Assembly: GCA_001599595.1 (NCBI GenBank)
Contig: BCHH01000008.1
Location: 2,057,690 to 2,121,689, forward strand
Length of the DNA stretch: 64,000 nt
Reading direction: 5' to 3'
DNA from: Beverwykella pulmonaria
Taxonomy: Eukaryota > Ascomycota > Dothideomycetes > Pleosporales > Melanommataceae
Made by a program: the position numbers and the translations under genes. Position 1 is the stretch's first letter. The number at the start of each line of letters is the position of its first letter. A model generated the notes under the pieces. The model did no database searches and had not been told where the DNA came from. It worked only from the letters and a program-made list of their open reading frames with translations. Shown here piece after piece: positions 23,013 through 34,923 of this stretch.

Positions 23013-23902
23013 ATGGCCGAGATCCGTCGAAAGCTCGTAATTGTTGGCGACGGCGCCTGTGGAAAGACTTGTCTGCTCATGTAAGTGCACACCCCCCGAC
23101 CTCCTCGCCGCCGTGCATGGCCTCCAGCAGCTAACACCTGTCGTCTGCAGCGTCTTCTCCAAGGGCACCTTCCCTGAGGTCAGTTCTGCCTTTGCCATCC
23201 CTGCGTCCTGGGGGCTACGTCAGCCTAGCTGGCGCTCCCGCACCATCGCTTCGTCAACACCCATCGACTCATCGTTGCACATGCACTGACATTGACTCCC
23301 GCGCAGGTGTACGTCCCCACTGTCTTCGAGAACTACGTCGCCGATGTCGAGGTTGACGGCAAACACGTTGAGCTTGCCCTATGGGATACTGCGGGTCAGG
23401 AAGATTACGACCGTCTCCGACCGCTCTCTTACCCCGATTCCCACGTCATCCTGATTTGCTTCGCTGTCGACTCCCCCGACTCGCTTGACAATGTCCAGGA
23501 GAAGGTAGGTCACGTGTGATTCTGGCATACCCTAACGTTCCGCTAACGTTTCGTCCAGTGGATCTCCGAAGTTCTACATTTCTGCCAGGGCTTGCCCATC
23601 GTCCTTGTCGGCTGCAAGAAGGATCTGCGCTACGACCAGAAGACCATCGAGGAGCTCCACAAGACTTCCCAGAAGCCCGTGACCCCTGAGCAGGTTAGTA
23701 CAACAGCTGGACGAGATCATCAACATGAGACTAACAACGTCCACAGGCCGAGGATGTCCGCAAGAAGATCGGTGCCCAGAAGTACCTTGAGTGCTCCGCA
23801 AAGACGAACGAGGGCGTCCGGGAGGTATTTGAACACGCTACTCGGGCTGCCCTGCTCACCCGGGGGACTGGCAAGAAGTCCAAGAAGTGCCTGATCTTGT
23901 AG
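23013..23902 (+). CDS. RHO1: Rho-family GTPase Rho1
   Basis: Five exons, 23013-23080, 23151-23178, 23307-23504, 23559-23693 and 23747-23902, giving 194 residues. Rho1 is the membrane-bound switch that activates beta-1,3-glucan synthase and protein kinase C in cell-wall integrity. The P-loop is GDGACGKT, the switch-I effector loop is in [14 protein letters not shown], switch II is [18 protein letters not shown] and the base-recognition motif is GCKKDL. It ends in a basic stretch and a CAAX box (KKSKKCLIL) whose final leucine predicts geranylgeranylation. The effector loop and the tail separate it from Cdc42, Rac and Rho2-4. The second exon is only 28 bp, encoding the VFSKGTFPE stretch. Confidence 0.95.
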
Positions 23903-25780
23903 ATCACCACTTTCTACTAAGTCTTTAGCCGCCACAGCCGTACGATGTTGACTCTGGACAATGATAATCCTGCGGCGGTTTATACATTACGGCGTGGGTT
24001 CGGCACAGTGTGAATGGTGGTTTGGTGAAAGGCGAATCGACCTACATGGCACCTGCGAGGCGTTCTGCGCTGGATTTTGAGCACATCATTTATGGGTAGT
24101 TCATGATGGGATTCTCAGCGGGCCGAGATTGAGCAGCTATCGGATTCAGCAATGGTAGGGCTTTTCTAGAGCTGTGGCTCGCATGCTACTGTGCACCGAC
24201 GGAATGGGGGAAACCTCATATCTTCAACGTCTCGCATTCTAGGATGTGTCCCCTCTTTGAGTTCGGAAGTCCATTCGCATATCACTTGCTTGGTTTTGTC
24301 TGGGATCTTTCTGTTTTGAGCACTATCTATTGAGAACACAACATGCCCTATCCCCTCTCTGTTTAGTTGTCTGGTTCCTCTCTTTCTCTTACTTCTTCAC
24401 GATGGTTCCGCGCATCCTCGGTGTAATAACTTTTTTCTCCTCTTTAGTAGGGCGTCGAATTTGATATCCTGCAAACCTAGAATATTTCCCAAATACCTTG
24501 CTCATCAGTGGTGAGTGAGTGAACGTGACTTTCCGTCTAATATTGCGGAACCTGGTCTTTACGGACATGAGGTGTGTGCTACAATAATTTCATATAATCT
24601 TCAATTCCTATCAAGGCTGCAGCCACTTTTGTTACTAAAGTAGAGTGCATACAAGAGGAGCAACGCACGTCGTTGGGGCTGAACTAAAGCTCATGAACGC
24701 TCAGCTAGCGAAACTACCGATGTTCTCCGTACAGTGCCGTATCCGGGTCGAGTTGCGTGCATGCATGCATACATCGTATTGTCCTTTTTTTTCCCCCTGA
24801 CTGCATTCATTCAGCAATGTATAGTATCCGAAAATTTCGGGGCTGAGGGATTAGATTGGATTCGACATGCTGTGTACAATCATAGACTCTTGTAAGGTGC
24901 ACAATGCAGCTCAATGAGTTGCACTCCGCTCGCCCTGCTCCACGCGAGGAAGGCTTGCAGCCGGTGGCGTTACGGATAGAGAAAATGGCTTCCGCTGACG
25001 AGAGTAAGAGCAAGTGTGTAAGCGATAGCTAGGCGGTGAGATTAAGGACCGCATATACTTGCTGGTATGGGAATATGAATGGGGTGGGATTTGTTTGGTC
25101 GATGAGGTGGGTGGAGAATCAGCCGTACTCATAGCACGGCAGGTTGTCTTTTAGAAGCGCTTACGGCGCTGTCCTTACTGAGATCTGAATATCTTGAGTT
25201 CGAGAATGTACCGCACGTAAGAGCACAGATCAGTTGGGTAATATTTGCGCAGTAGAATGTAAAGATATGAATTTAGATGTGCGATGCTCTGTTGTACTAT
25301 ATTTGCCAGAACCTGTTTCTGCAATGGTCTAGGGGGGGTTATTTCGTTAGAAGTAAACGATATCAGTGAGACATGCTAGAAATATATACTCAGTCCTAGA
25401 ATAGATCACAAACGAAGACGAGTTCCCTCTTCATTAGAGAGACTCTTTTTTTTTTTAGCTCGAAAGAGCATGATTGGATCTCATTGTATGGACAATATGT
25501 GTATACATTACGGAGGTTTGTAATGGCATGCTACGTACATACGTCTTATCCAAACACATTACTGGAAGATGCTTGAATATGATTTGATATCTAAACGCCA
25601 AAGTGACTCCATGATGCAATGCTGATGCATGAAATCCTTAATGAAGACATATGTACAACGCTAAGTTGGTGAAGAGACCAGGAAAGCGGAAAGCAATGTA
25701 CAGCAAAGTATGTTATCTAGTGCCCAGACTGATAAGGCGACTAATCCAAGAGGAAATTGCATATTCAATAAAATCCCTCT
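23903..25780. other. Intergenic, 1.9 kb, no gene seen
   Basis: Long 3' flank of RHO1, then AT-rich spacer up to the convergent protease gene. A GCATGCATGCATACAT run sits at about 24760-24775. No frame carries a recognisable domain. Confidence 0.5.
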
Positions 25781-27405
25781 TCATATGAACACAGATAGCA
25801 ATGTCAGTGCTATCAATAAAGCAAAATATGACGTAGGCGCCGCAGCATCGCCTTTAACAGCCTGTGATTGCGTAGGGCTAGCCTGGGCTGCAGCCGTTGG
25901 GTTCGCCGTTCCGGCGGGTAGTAAGATTGGATTCACTGTCGCAGAAGAACCTGTTATCACTGAGGTCGTCGTCGGTGTCCCAGACGAAACAGCGCTGGAC
26001 ACAGTCTCCTTTCCTCCGCTCTTAACTCCAAATCCGACCTGAGAGTTGTCGGAATCAAACACAGCGTATACGTTCTTGAGAAAGACATCGCCAACCAGCC
26101 ACTGGTTCTCCCCAAACGTCTGCCGACCAACGATATTGCTAGCACAATTGCCACTGCCCAGATCCCTACCAACATAATCAGCGGTCGAAATGTCGTACGT
26201 TCTGTCGCCGAATTTGATCTGCACCGGTTTCGTAGTCGAGCAGGGCACGGTGAATGTCTCTTCCGACTGTGTGTACCCAGGAATAAGTTTGTGCAGTGCG
26301 ATGGCATCAACTGGGGGCATGAGGATGTAACTCGTTCCCGAGTCGAGGATGGCCGAGCGCCCGGTTATAACCAGTGTTTTCCCATCATATCCCGCGTCTG
26401 CAATGCCGATTTCCCAGAACCCATTATCGTTGGTTATTGTAGGATTGAAGCTCAGATCCCCATCATACCGGTCCGTATTAGGCGCCCCGAGATTCAACTC
26501 TCCGTCGTTCAAGCCGTCGTTCCCGCGACTGAGATGGATGCCGTACAGCTTCGCGGGTATGAGGTTGGAAGTGGAGAGCACGTCCATGAGTTGCGGGTGC
26601 TCGATTGTACCGGGGATCTTGTCGCCCCGGCCGATGCCCAGGATGCCGTCCATAGGGTACGAGCCGAATTCGTCGGAGACGTCGGTTGCGAGGCCAAAGG
26701 TAAGGAGTGGGGAGAGGGAGGCAATGTGCAGTGTGTCTGTTGCTATGGTGCCAGACACGTTACCAGTGCCGAAGCTTATGGTAAAGGGGGTTGGGTCAGT
26801 CTGTGATGGAATTTGTTAGCTTGCTATTCTCTATGATGTCTACTCTAAGGGAACCAGAGGGCTGGCAGATAGAGGAGGACTTCGTAGAGCAGTACTGGCA
26901 CTTTTGCCATCTGACTACATGTCAGTATGAAAGCCCAACTCACCTTAAGTGTCCCCGAATCCCCCTCTCCAAACAAATTATGCTTCGCGCACGCTTCCGT
27001 CTTACATTCCTCTCCCATGACCCACGTATTACTCGCCGCCGAATCCAGCAGCAAATGATACTCCTCTTTGCTCTCCCCAATCGTCACCGCAACCATGTAC
27101 GACCAATCCGGCCCATCTTGGTCGATTGCTGCGCTGTTCTTCTGGGTGGGAGGTTTAGACTTGACGATTGTATATTTGTTTTCTCGACGGGAGGGCGCGG
27201 GGATGCGGCGGAGGGGGAGGGCTGTTGATCTGCGATTCTGGTGGAGGGGTTTAGGCGAGTCTTGATGTTGGGGCGCGAGGCGTGGTGTGCGGACATTAAT
27301 GTTATCGATGTTGTATTTCGGCGTGTAGGGATAAAATGCGGAGACTATAGGTAATACCGATATCGAGAGCGTTGCTGCAGCGCATACTGAGTGCGCAATG
27401 TGCAT
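25781..27405 (-). CDS. GPI-anchored pepsin-like aspartic protease
   Basis: Two exons, 27405-26944 and 26800-25781, 493 residues, with a 143-bp intron (long for this window). The chain starts with a signal peptide (MHIAHSVCAAATLSISVLPI, then VSAFYP) and a basic propeptide. The pepsin fold carries two active-site motifs: DSAASNTWV at about residue 120, with the usual DTGSS replaced by DSAAS, and DSGTSYIL in the second lobe. Flap-region residues lie near FTISFGTGNVSGTIATDTL. The last 90 residues are a Ser/Thr/Ala-rich stalk and a hydrophobic tail (YFALLIALTLLSVFI), which together predict GPI anchoring. Yapsin/CtsD-type enzymes of this design trim wall and secreted proteins at the cell surface. 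The exact subfamily is not assigned. Confidence 0.85.
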
Positions 27406-28184
27406 TATATGTGTCCAAGAAGTAGATATCCAAGGGACTGTTCAACTGCGCCGAGGTGGAAGACGAGAGGTTGTGGAACCAAGTACAATTCAATTAAGAC
27501 GACCCAGACTCAGAGCATAGGGAATAACGGTAGATCCCAGAGAAATAGGAAGGAGGAGGAACGCAGACAAGCTTGAGCCGCTAGACTTAGAGCGACGATA
27601 GGGGGGCAGGAGTCCGGCGACGGTGGTGGCTCCGTAAAACACGCCTACCCTCTTCGGAAATGGCTGCAAGGAGAGGGAGGGAGAATGAAAAGAGGGCGGA
27701 GAAAGGGAGGGGCGTAGAGAAGCCATGGTGCAGCCGATACTGGTTCTCGTGATGCATCACAAGGTTGGTATCGTGCCGTGTGGCTCGATGTTAAGTGTGG
27801 GGTGCGGAATGCGGCCCCCGAGTAAATTACCAAGACTTTTGGTTATGGATTGGGCAAGCGTCATCGATAAGTATTTTATTGAAGTACGAATTGGGATGGC
27901 AGGATGCATAAGCTGATAAACAGATAAAAAGGTCTGCAAGCTGCTATTAAAGATAGTGAGGAAGCCGAATTCATATTAGAGAAGGGCTAGAGGAATCAAT
28001 ACAGCTCTGCAGAGTACTCGTATCTCCTAGGGAGGGTTTTACCACCGTCCCTACTTGCAGTATATAGTAGAAGTATGAATATTATTACTACTTCCGTGCA
28101 ACATCTATTCCGAAATGTGTATATATCCAAAGCTCACAGAATGTACGTGCCCTTCTACCTAACACCCAAAGACGATGTACCTCG
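27406..28184. other. Intergenic, no gene seen
   Basis: Promoter region of the protease gene and 3' flank of CCZ1. No frame has a recognisable motif. Confidence 0.5.
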
Positions 28185-30746
28185 TCACCGATTCAAGCTC
28201 AAAAGCCCCTCAACATACCTCCTCGCATCGATACCAATGCCCTCCGCCAGCCCCTTGGGCCCCCATCCAGCTGCCGAACCGCCCATCTTCTCCCCAGTAG
28301 AAGGCACACCAAGTCTCCACATGCCACTACCCAATCTACTCCCTGAACTCTTGGCTGAGTTGACGACTGTATCCCGAGCACGTCGAACAAGGAAAGCCTC
28401 GCGAAGATCCTCAGTATTAAACTCCTCAGATTCTGCTTCCGCATCCTTAGGAGGCGCCGACTGTGATGGTGGTAGCCTCATCCAGACTACCCACCAGCCG
28501 CGGTTCGTCTTGCATGTCCGTTCGATCTCGGAGAGGGAGCGTCGGGTGCCTGATACGGTTGTCAGGATCTGGGAATGGACATTGAGAGCTTCAACTCGGC
28601 TCCAGTCGGATAGAATCGTATAACTGCTGATTCCTTCTGATATGAGCGTCCCAGGCTCTGGGATATTCGGGATACTGGAATGTACAGTGAGTGTGCGGGG
28701 ATCGTAAACCAGATCGTAGATCGGCTGCATATTGGGTCCTGAGCTTGCAGTCGACGATATGGTTGTATGTGGATGAGAAGCTGAGGCTATGCGTATGGCA
28801 ACCTTGTCTGGGGATGTACTGTTACTCAGAGGACGATGTAAAGGGGAAAAGTAAGTGTGTAAATTTCGATAGAAGCTCGCGATGGTCAGGGTTTCGGTTC
28901 GATGTTGGAATAAGAAGGTGTATATAAAGGGACGATGCTACTGATGTTAGAAAATGTATTGAGCCTTGTAAAACCACTCACCACATAGACCACTGGACGC
29001 AGCCTTTTCAGCCCGTTAGATAAAGTAGATGGCTTCAGACTGAGCTCTTTTTCGTATGAAGGCGCATCATCGTCTTCGGTGCCAGGGGTTTCCGATGGTA
29101 AGTCACTAGCAAGCTCGACGTATACAGTTCGGAGAGGAATTCGGTTGTTCCAGTCGCCCTCATCATTCTCGTCGTCAAAGTCGTCATCTTCCATGTTTCC
29201 TTTGAGACCGACGACAAAGTATCCATTATTTTCCTGCAGAATTTGTGCTTTTAGTTTCTCTTCCGCATAATCGACATCCGGTTCTGGCTCGACGTAACGC
29301 ATGGAAACCTCTGGCGTTGGCGCTCTGTCGATAGAAGTTGCTTCACTTGGTGTGGACTCGTCTGGTTGTGCCTTTCTACCACCCCAAGCACTGCCATATC
29401 CTAGGGTTAAATATTTCATCCACGTCTCGGCGTCGCCTAGTGATGCCATCATAGGTGGTGGCTTTGTGTCATTCTTCTCCGCTGTTTCAACAGCAGCCGA
29501 AGCTCTGTCCAAAGAACTCTCCGCCGCTGCTACGATGGGAGGGGGGATTGGGGGCATATCCGAGTCCAATTTAGGAATTAGGGCATCGACCTTAGTCAGA
29601 CTTGCAGCCTTCTTCGCCTCAGGAGACGAGCGACCTGATGAAGGAGGTTTCACATTTCTTTTTCGTCGCTTTCTCCTATCGGAAGTTGGATTGTCTCGGA
29701 CTCCATATGCATGGTCTCCATAACAGTATATGGACTCGACCCAGTGTGATATGTCCCTTAGAGATCGTCGACTGAGTGCTCCTATACCAGAGAAGACCAC
29801 ACCATCATAAGCATTTACACCCTTCCCGCTTCCAATCCACGGTTCCAAATCCGACGCACCAGCTCGCAGCTTGGAATTGGCCGATTCCTTGGGCTTTTGA
29901 AGAGGCGAAGGCTCGCCAAATCGAGAGACCATGATGTCGACTAGACCAGTTGTCCTGCGAGCATAATCTTCAAGCACCTCGCGCTCTCCACTGCCCCATT
30001 CTTCCTCACCCACGCCTATGCCCAGCTCTCCGCCTGCAGCGAGTTTCATACCGCCAAATATGTCTACAGCGGGGCTTCCGTGTAGTAAAACATCCCAATT
30101 GTTCGCAAAACGAGTCCAGAACTTATCCAAAATATTGCAGAACTTGGCCCGACCCAGCTTTTCGAGGAGACTGTGGAGAGTCGAGCCGTGGTGGAGGAGG
30201 AATACAGAATATGCTCGGGTGAGTTGCCGGAGAAGCAGATCTGGAGGGCTAACTTCCCGCGAGGAGTACTCGATTCGAGGTTTTGAGGAGCCCCCGTCTG
30301 TCTTGGACGTCGCGCTGGCTGCTGCGAGTAGCTGTGTAAGGTCGATAGATGCGAGGATCCACCATCCATCCTCGAGCTCATTCAAAACAATGCGCGACTT
30401 CTGCGTCTCTACCGAATCAACAGCGGTGCCGTTGGAGAAGCTCCTAGGGAGAGTTAGCCCAATTGCTCTGAGACCAAACCAACGCGCAGCTTGAGATGTA
30501 CCGGGCAAAGCCAACCATGCCTTGTGCTAGTCCGACCTGACGCAGCTTCTCGTTCTCCTGCTCCCGCAGGTCCCGTGCTGCCTTTGTGTCTTTGCCATCG
30601 ATCTTGGATCGAAACTTGGCCGCCTTTGAATAGTAGAAAACAATCTGCTTCTCGAAAGTCTCGTCCGTGGTGCCCAGCGAGGGATTGTATATTGCCAGAA
30701 AGGACAGCTGAGCGGGAACGACCTTGGGGACAGCCGTTGACGACAT
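28185..30746 (-). CDS. CCZ1: Vacuolar fusion protein Ccz1
   Basis: Three exons, 30746-30502, 30443-28982 and 28937-28185, 819 residues. Ccz1 pairs with Mon1 to activate the Rab7 GTPase Ypt7 on late endosomes and autophagosomes. The N-terminus is a longin-type domain (AQLSFLAIYNPSLGTTDETF, then EKQIVFYYS, continuing over intron 1 as GFARSFSNGT). A large low-complexity middle has a nuclear-signal-like basic patch (DRRKRRKRNVK). The frame then enters the second longin-like region spanning intron 2 (RLRPVVYVHRPFIYTFLFQH). The C-terminus is DARRYVEGLLSLNR. Introns are 58 and 44 bp. Length and domain order fit filamentous fungal orthologues. It is divergent from FMT1, with a retroelement between them. 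Confidence 0.85.
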
Positions 30747-31219
30747 TCGTGTTCGGTGGGGCGAGGATGTGTGGCGGGGTATGGGTGGCGGAGAGCTGTG
30801 TTATAGCTCGCGGATGGCACTTGAGGGGTGGTTTCGAAACAATGGGTTTCCACACAGGTGGCCCTACTCTCCATGGGCCATGATAGATCTGACGGGTCTC
30901 ATCGTCATCGTAGGGTTGTTGTTAGTGGCTGGACCGCGCCAAGCCGCGAGCTTTATCGGAGGTTCATCCATGAAGCTCCGACCTCATGAACTCTCTTCCC
31001 ACATGGGACGCAAAATAACCCACACTCTCCAAAAATCACCTTATCTGCACTACAACTGCAACACGATAGTACAATTTTAAAACGCAAAGCTTATACATAC
31101 TATAGAAGATACACGTCTTTATAATTTTAGCTTTTAATTCTTTGTGTTTATTGCTGTTTTAGGTACAGGCAAGACAAGATTTGTAGTGTTGGGCTAAATC
31201 TGTTACGGTTTGTAGTGCG
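30747..31219. other. CCZ1 upstream region and left flank of the TRIM
   Basis: Promoter side of CCZ1 (minus). It ends with GTGCG at 31215-31219, the left copy of the retroelement target duplication. AT-rich from 31020. No gene seen. Confidence 0.6.
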
Positions 31220-31376
31220 TGTGACGACCTCTTTACATGGCCTCGCTTATCCGGCGCTAAGGCCTTAGCGCGCCGCACCGTATATAAAACATCCAGCCAG
31301 GCCACTTCTGCTCGGCACCTAGTCACTTGCAATACAACCTGCTTTCAGCTCTATGCTCTCTCAGCTGCCCGTCACA
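31220..31376 (+). repeat. Left LTR of the TRIM (157 bp)
   Basis: Contains a perfect 18-bp palindrome GCGCTAAGGCCTTAGCGC (31254-31271) and a TATA-like TATATAAAAC at 31281-31290. It differs from the right LTR at about a dozen positions plus an indel of about nine bases near 31295. Confidence 0.9.
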
Positions 31377-31945
31377 TCTGACTAGGTCACCCAGCAACGC
31401 CGGTCGCGGCTTCAATAATACGTAGGTCAACCGAGTGGGATTCCTTTGAACTCTCCGCCAACCGACCGTCGACGACTTGCACAGCGCACGACGCTCGTGG
31501 CTGGCAAAACGTGGGGCAAAGCCCTTGAAATAGAGGCACCCCGAACCCTCCAACACCCCTCTCCGGCTGAAGACCGCAGAGGACACCCTGGAGCCTAACG
31601 TACAAGTTTATTCGTGCTAGGACGAAGATCCCGCTGGTGATATCGCTCGAGTTTACAGCAGACTACCCTCGAAGGACCGGACGTATTTGTAGGGACCCGG
31701 ACTACACCCATACACCTCTCCTGTCGCGACAGCCTCACCGCGACCGCAGAGCCCTCGACGACTACTGGATACAGTCTCACACCGTAGGGCAGGGCCTACG
31801 TCGATTATATCACACAATCCACAATCCACAATCAACAACTCCTCCCCCAGCCAGGGACACTAACCCCCAAGCACGCAAGGACCTTTCCTACACAGCGACA
31901 CTAGAACTACAACACCGCTCTGGAGGAGGGGGACTGGAGGGGTGA

Positions 31946-32093
31946 TGTGACGACCTCGTCACATGCCCTCGCTTATCCGGCGCTTAGGCCTTAGCGCGCG
32001 GCACCGTGTATATAGCATCTACTTCCGCTCGGCACCTAGTCACTTGCAATACAACCCGCTTTCAGCTCTATGCTCTCTCAGCTGCCCGTCACA
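31946..32093 (+). repeat. Right LTR of the TRIM (148 bp)
   Basis: Nearly identical to the left LTR over its last 70 bp (CGGCACCTAGTCACTTGCAA onward). It has a TATATA at 32009-32014 oriented toward FMT1 and an ATG at 32070 that is in frame with FMT1. Confidence 0.9.
32009..32014 (+). promoter_or_regulatory. LTR TATA element facing FMT1
   Basis: GTGTATATAGC in the right LTR, 125 bp upstream of the FMT1 ATG and in the right orientation to drive it. Use in vivo is inference. Confidence 0.4.
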
Positions 32094-32138
32094 GTGCGGG
32101 CTATTTTACCAACCGCGTGCTTCCATTCCATCTCAAAT

Positions 32139-33229
32139 ATGCTTTGGAGGCTGCCCGCCGACATTCGCTTCCTCATACCGTTCAATTACCGCAGGTACAG
32201 CTCTACGAAGTCCTTAGATCCACTGAAGATACTATTCTGCGGATCGGACGAGTTCAGCATCGCGTCTTTGCATGCTTTGAACGAAGCGAAGCATAGCGAG
32301 CCCAGGCTCATCGATTCAATCGATGTTGTCCATCGACCAGGTAAACGGACGGGTCGAGGCTTGAAAGTCATAAGAGAAGGCAAGTGCATCTCGAATACCG
32401 GATTACGGCGTCGATTGACTCATGTATAGTTCCCATCAAGCAAGTCGCTCAAGAAGAACTCCAGATCAGCACTCATGAAATTGATACCTTTACTGGATGG
32501 TCACCGCCAACTTCCATCGATCTAATCATCGCCGTTTCGTTTGGACTATTTGTCCCTCCACGGATTCTCAATGGCGCCAAGTACGGTGGTTTAAATATCC
32601 ACCCCTCGCTACTTCCTGACTTGAGTGGCCCTGCACCTATATACCATACCTTGCTCAAACAACGCTCAAAGACTGGTATTACGATTCAAACTCTGCACCC
32701 AGAGCACTTCGACCAAGGCGTGATACTCGCTCAAACGCCCGCTCCAGGCCTAGATGTCCCAGAAAACGCCACGCCCTCTAATTTGATATCCACTTTAGGA
32801 CAGAGAGGGGGCGAGATGCTCGTCGAAGTACTGAAGTCTCGAGCCTTTGTTCCGCCATTGGAAGATGTCGGATGGTACAGCAAATCGTCAGGACCTGTTG
32901 AACATGCAGAGAAGATCGACAAAACGCATTCACATATCGACTTCCCCACCGCCACTGCCCGAGATATCCTAGTACGACACCGAACACTAGGAGATCTATG
33001 GTGTATACTGCCTCAAATACCAAGCGGAGAAAGGGTCGTTCTCAACAAGATTGAGCCACTCGACGTTGCTAATGCAAAAGATTGCAAACCAGGCTTGTTT
33101 ATCCCGGATGGATCGAGTATTGTTGCGATCCGGACTGCCGACGGGAAGTTGCTACGAGTCAAGAGCTGCACGATTTCAGGTGGGAAGAAGGAACAAGGAA
33201 ATGCACAGCTGATGCGTCTTCTGACGTGA
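32139..33229 (+). CDS. FMT1: Mitochondrial methionyl-tRNA formyltransferase
   Basis: Two exons, 32139-32379 and 32430-33229, 346 residues. The enzyme formylates initiator Met-tRNA for mitochondrial translation. The N-terminal 30 residues (MLWRLPADIRFLIPFNYRRY) are a basic, acid-poor import signal. The Rossmann-like catalytic domain starts at LKILFCGSDEFSIASLHAL. The family signature is present as GGLNIHPSLLPDLSGPAPI, and the C-terminal OB-like domain runs from about residue 260. The 50-bp intron begins GCAAGT rather than GT: only a GC donor after GAAG keeps phase with VPIKQV. The frame is also open upstream to an ATG at 32070 inside the retroelement LTR, which would add 23 residues. Divergent from CCZ1. 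Confidence 0.85.
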
Positions 33230-34172
33230 ATGGCAAGCAAAGATGATATGTACTATTAGCGATCATGTCCAAGGAGCATAAGGGGGGTTTGTCTGGGAAG
33301 ACCTTTAGGAGTATGTAAAAGTACTGCTGACAGATATAGTAGGGCTTAGTAGAGTAAAGCAAATCCTTCTCCCCTCTGCGTACCTATGCTTACCACGACC
33401 CCTATTCTTTCCCTCGGTTATGGAAACATGCAATACATCAACAGTTGTCGTCGACTAACCACCCTACAGAAATACATAAGAAAGCCACGGTAAACTCTAT
33501 TTGCTAAAATGCCTAAGTCTTCTGTAAGTTGCCATGTGTCACCACGCAACTATCTTGTTCATGTCACACGGAAGCTAATGACATGGCCCACGAAGAAGAA
33601 GTAGAAGGACTGGACCGCGATGTGTATATCTAGAATATATGCAAGGCTAAGGAGAACGGATATGAGGCGGGGTAAACTCAAGGGTGACTAATGTTCGGCA
33701 GCGAAATACTTCTGTCAAACATATTCATTGGATCAAGCAACAGTCTGGCATGTCTCCAGACAAGTTTTTGAGAATTTTTATATCTCTCGCTAGCGGATAC
33801 AGTAGAATTGATTCGGTCTATGTTTTTACTCGTTTCTATATTGGAATCTGCTTGATCATTCTGCGGAGGCGAAGATATGTATTGCAAGACGAGGCTCCAA
33901 GTGAGATGAACAAGTAGAAAGAGGCATATACATGATGAAATGCTTTCTGTGAGCTAAGATTCGAGACTGTACACAGATGATTGAGTAATGTGTGCTCATG
34001 GAATAATAGGTCGAGGTGAGGCGACGCTCATCGGAGATAAACCGGCCCTCCACGTGCTCCTGTACAAACTCTACAAACCCGCCAAGCATCACCACACATT
34101 CGACTTCAACACCACTCCAACCACCCACCGCGCTGCAATTGCGCCCGCAGTTCCGTTCTCCACTCTCCCAAA
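33230..34172. other. Intergenic between FMT1 and COA1
   Basis: 3' flank of FMT1 and promoter of COA1, 0.9 kb. Only short motif-free frames occur. Confidence 0.5.
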
Positions 34173-34923
34173 ATGGCACAACCGCGTGGCCTCTCCGCCC
34201 TCCTCCGGACTCGCACACATCCCTCCTTCCAATGTCTACGAAGAATACCACCCCACCGCTACGCATCCATCGCATCCACTGACGCTGGTGGCCCATCCGC
34301 ACCAGTCGTGCCATGGAAAACACCACACAGCATAACCTCCTGGCCACCCGAACCACTTATCCCTCCGCCAAGAGATGGAGAGCTACTTATGGAACGGCTG
34401 CCGAATAGGGAATTACCTGAGTACTTCAACCCCTCCCCCCCGCAACCTCAACCTCAATCGTACCAGGACTCAATACTAATGTAGTGTTGGCTATAGACTC
34501 CCACCCTTCATCCCCAAACAAGTAACCCGCACCTTCCCGCTCTTCATCCTCATCATGTCCGCGTCGATATTCGCCTTCTTCAACTACCAAAAGCAAGAGT
34601 CTTCCGTCGTGACTTCCACCCTCTACGCGTTGCGCACCAACCCCATGGTCCGCGACATCCTCGGCGATGAAATATACTTCGCGTCCAAGTATCCCTGGAT
34701 CAAAGGTGAAATCAACCAGGTGCATGGACGAATCAATATCAGTTTTTGGGTTAAGGGGACCAAGACCCAGGGTCAGGTGAAGCTGAGGTGCAGGAGGAGA
34801 AGTAGGGGGGGCTATTTTACGACACAGGAGTGGAGTTTGACATTGGAGGATGGGAGAGTGTTGTACTTGTATGATCCCCAGGGGAATGCTATTGACCCGT
34901 TTCAGGAGCCAATGGGGGAGTAG
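34173..34923 (+). CDS. COA1: Cytochrome c oxidase assembly factor Coa1
   Basis: Two exons, 34173-34420 and 34497-34923, 224 residues. A donor at 34460 would keep the same phase and add 13 residues. Coa1 is an inner-membrane protein that stabilises newly made Cox1 during complex IV assembly. The N-terminus (MAQPRGLSALLRTRTHPSF) is a mitochondrial signal. A hydrophobic segment (FPLLFILIMSASIFAFFNYQ-type, written here in outline) follows the splice site. The conserved domain (TLYALRTNPMVRDILGDEIY, then GRINISFWVKGT and a final EDGRVLYLYD) matches the family order. The intron carries a TACTAAT branch site near 34475. Confidence 0.8.

Larger units (their letters stand above)
31220..32093 (+). mobile_element. 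TRIM-type miniature LTR retrotransposon, 874 bp
   Basis: Two direct repeats, 31220-31376 and 31946-32093, both begin TGTGACGACCTC and end GCCCGTCACA, the TG...CA termini of LTRs. A purine-rich tract (about 31921-31945) lies directly before the right repeat, as expected of a polypurine primer for plus-strand synthesis. The 5-bp GTGCG flanks both sides (31215-31219 and 32094-32098), a retroviral-type integration footprint. The 569-bp interior has no gag or pol motif and cannot code for its own movement, so this is a terminal-repeat retrotransposon in miniature, mobilised by another element. The primer-binding site after the left LTR (TCTGACTAGGTCACC...) could not be assigned to a tRNA. Confidence 0.85.
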
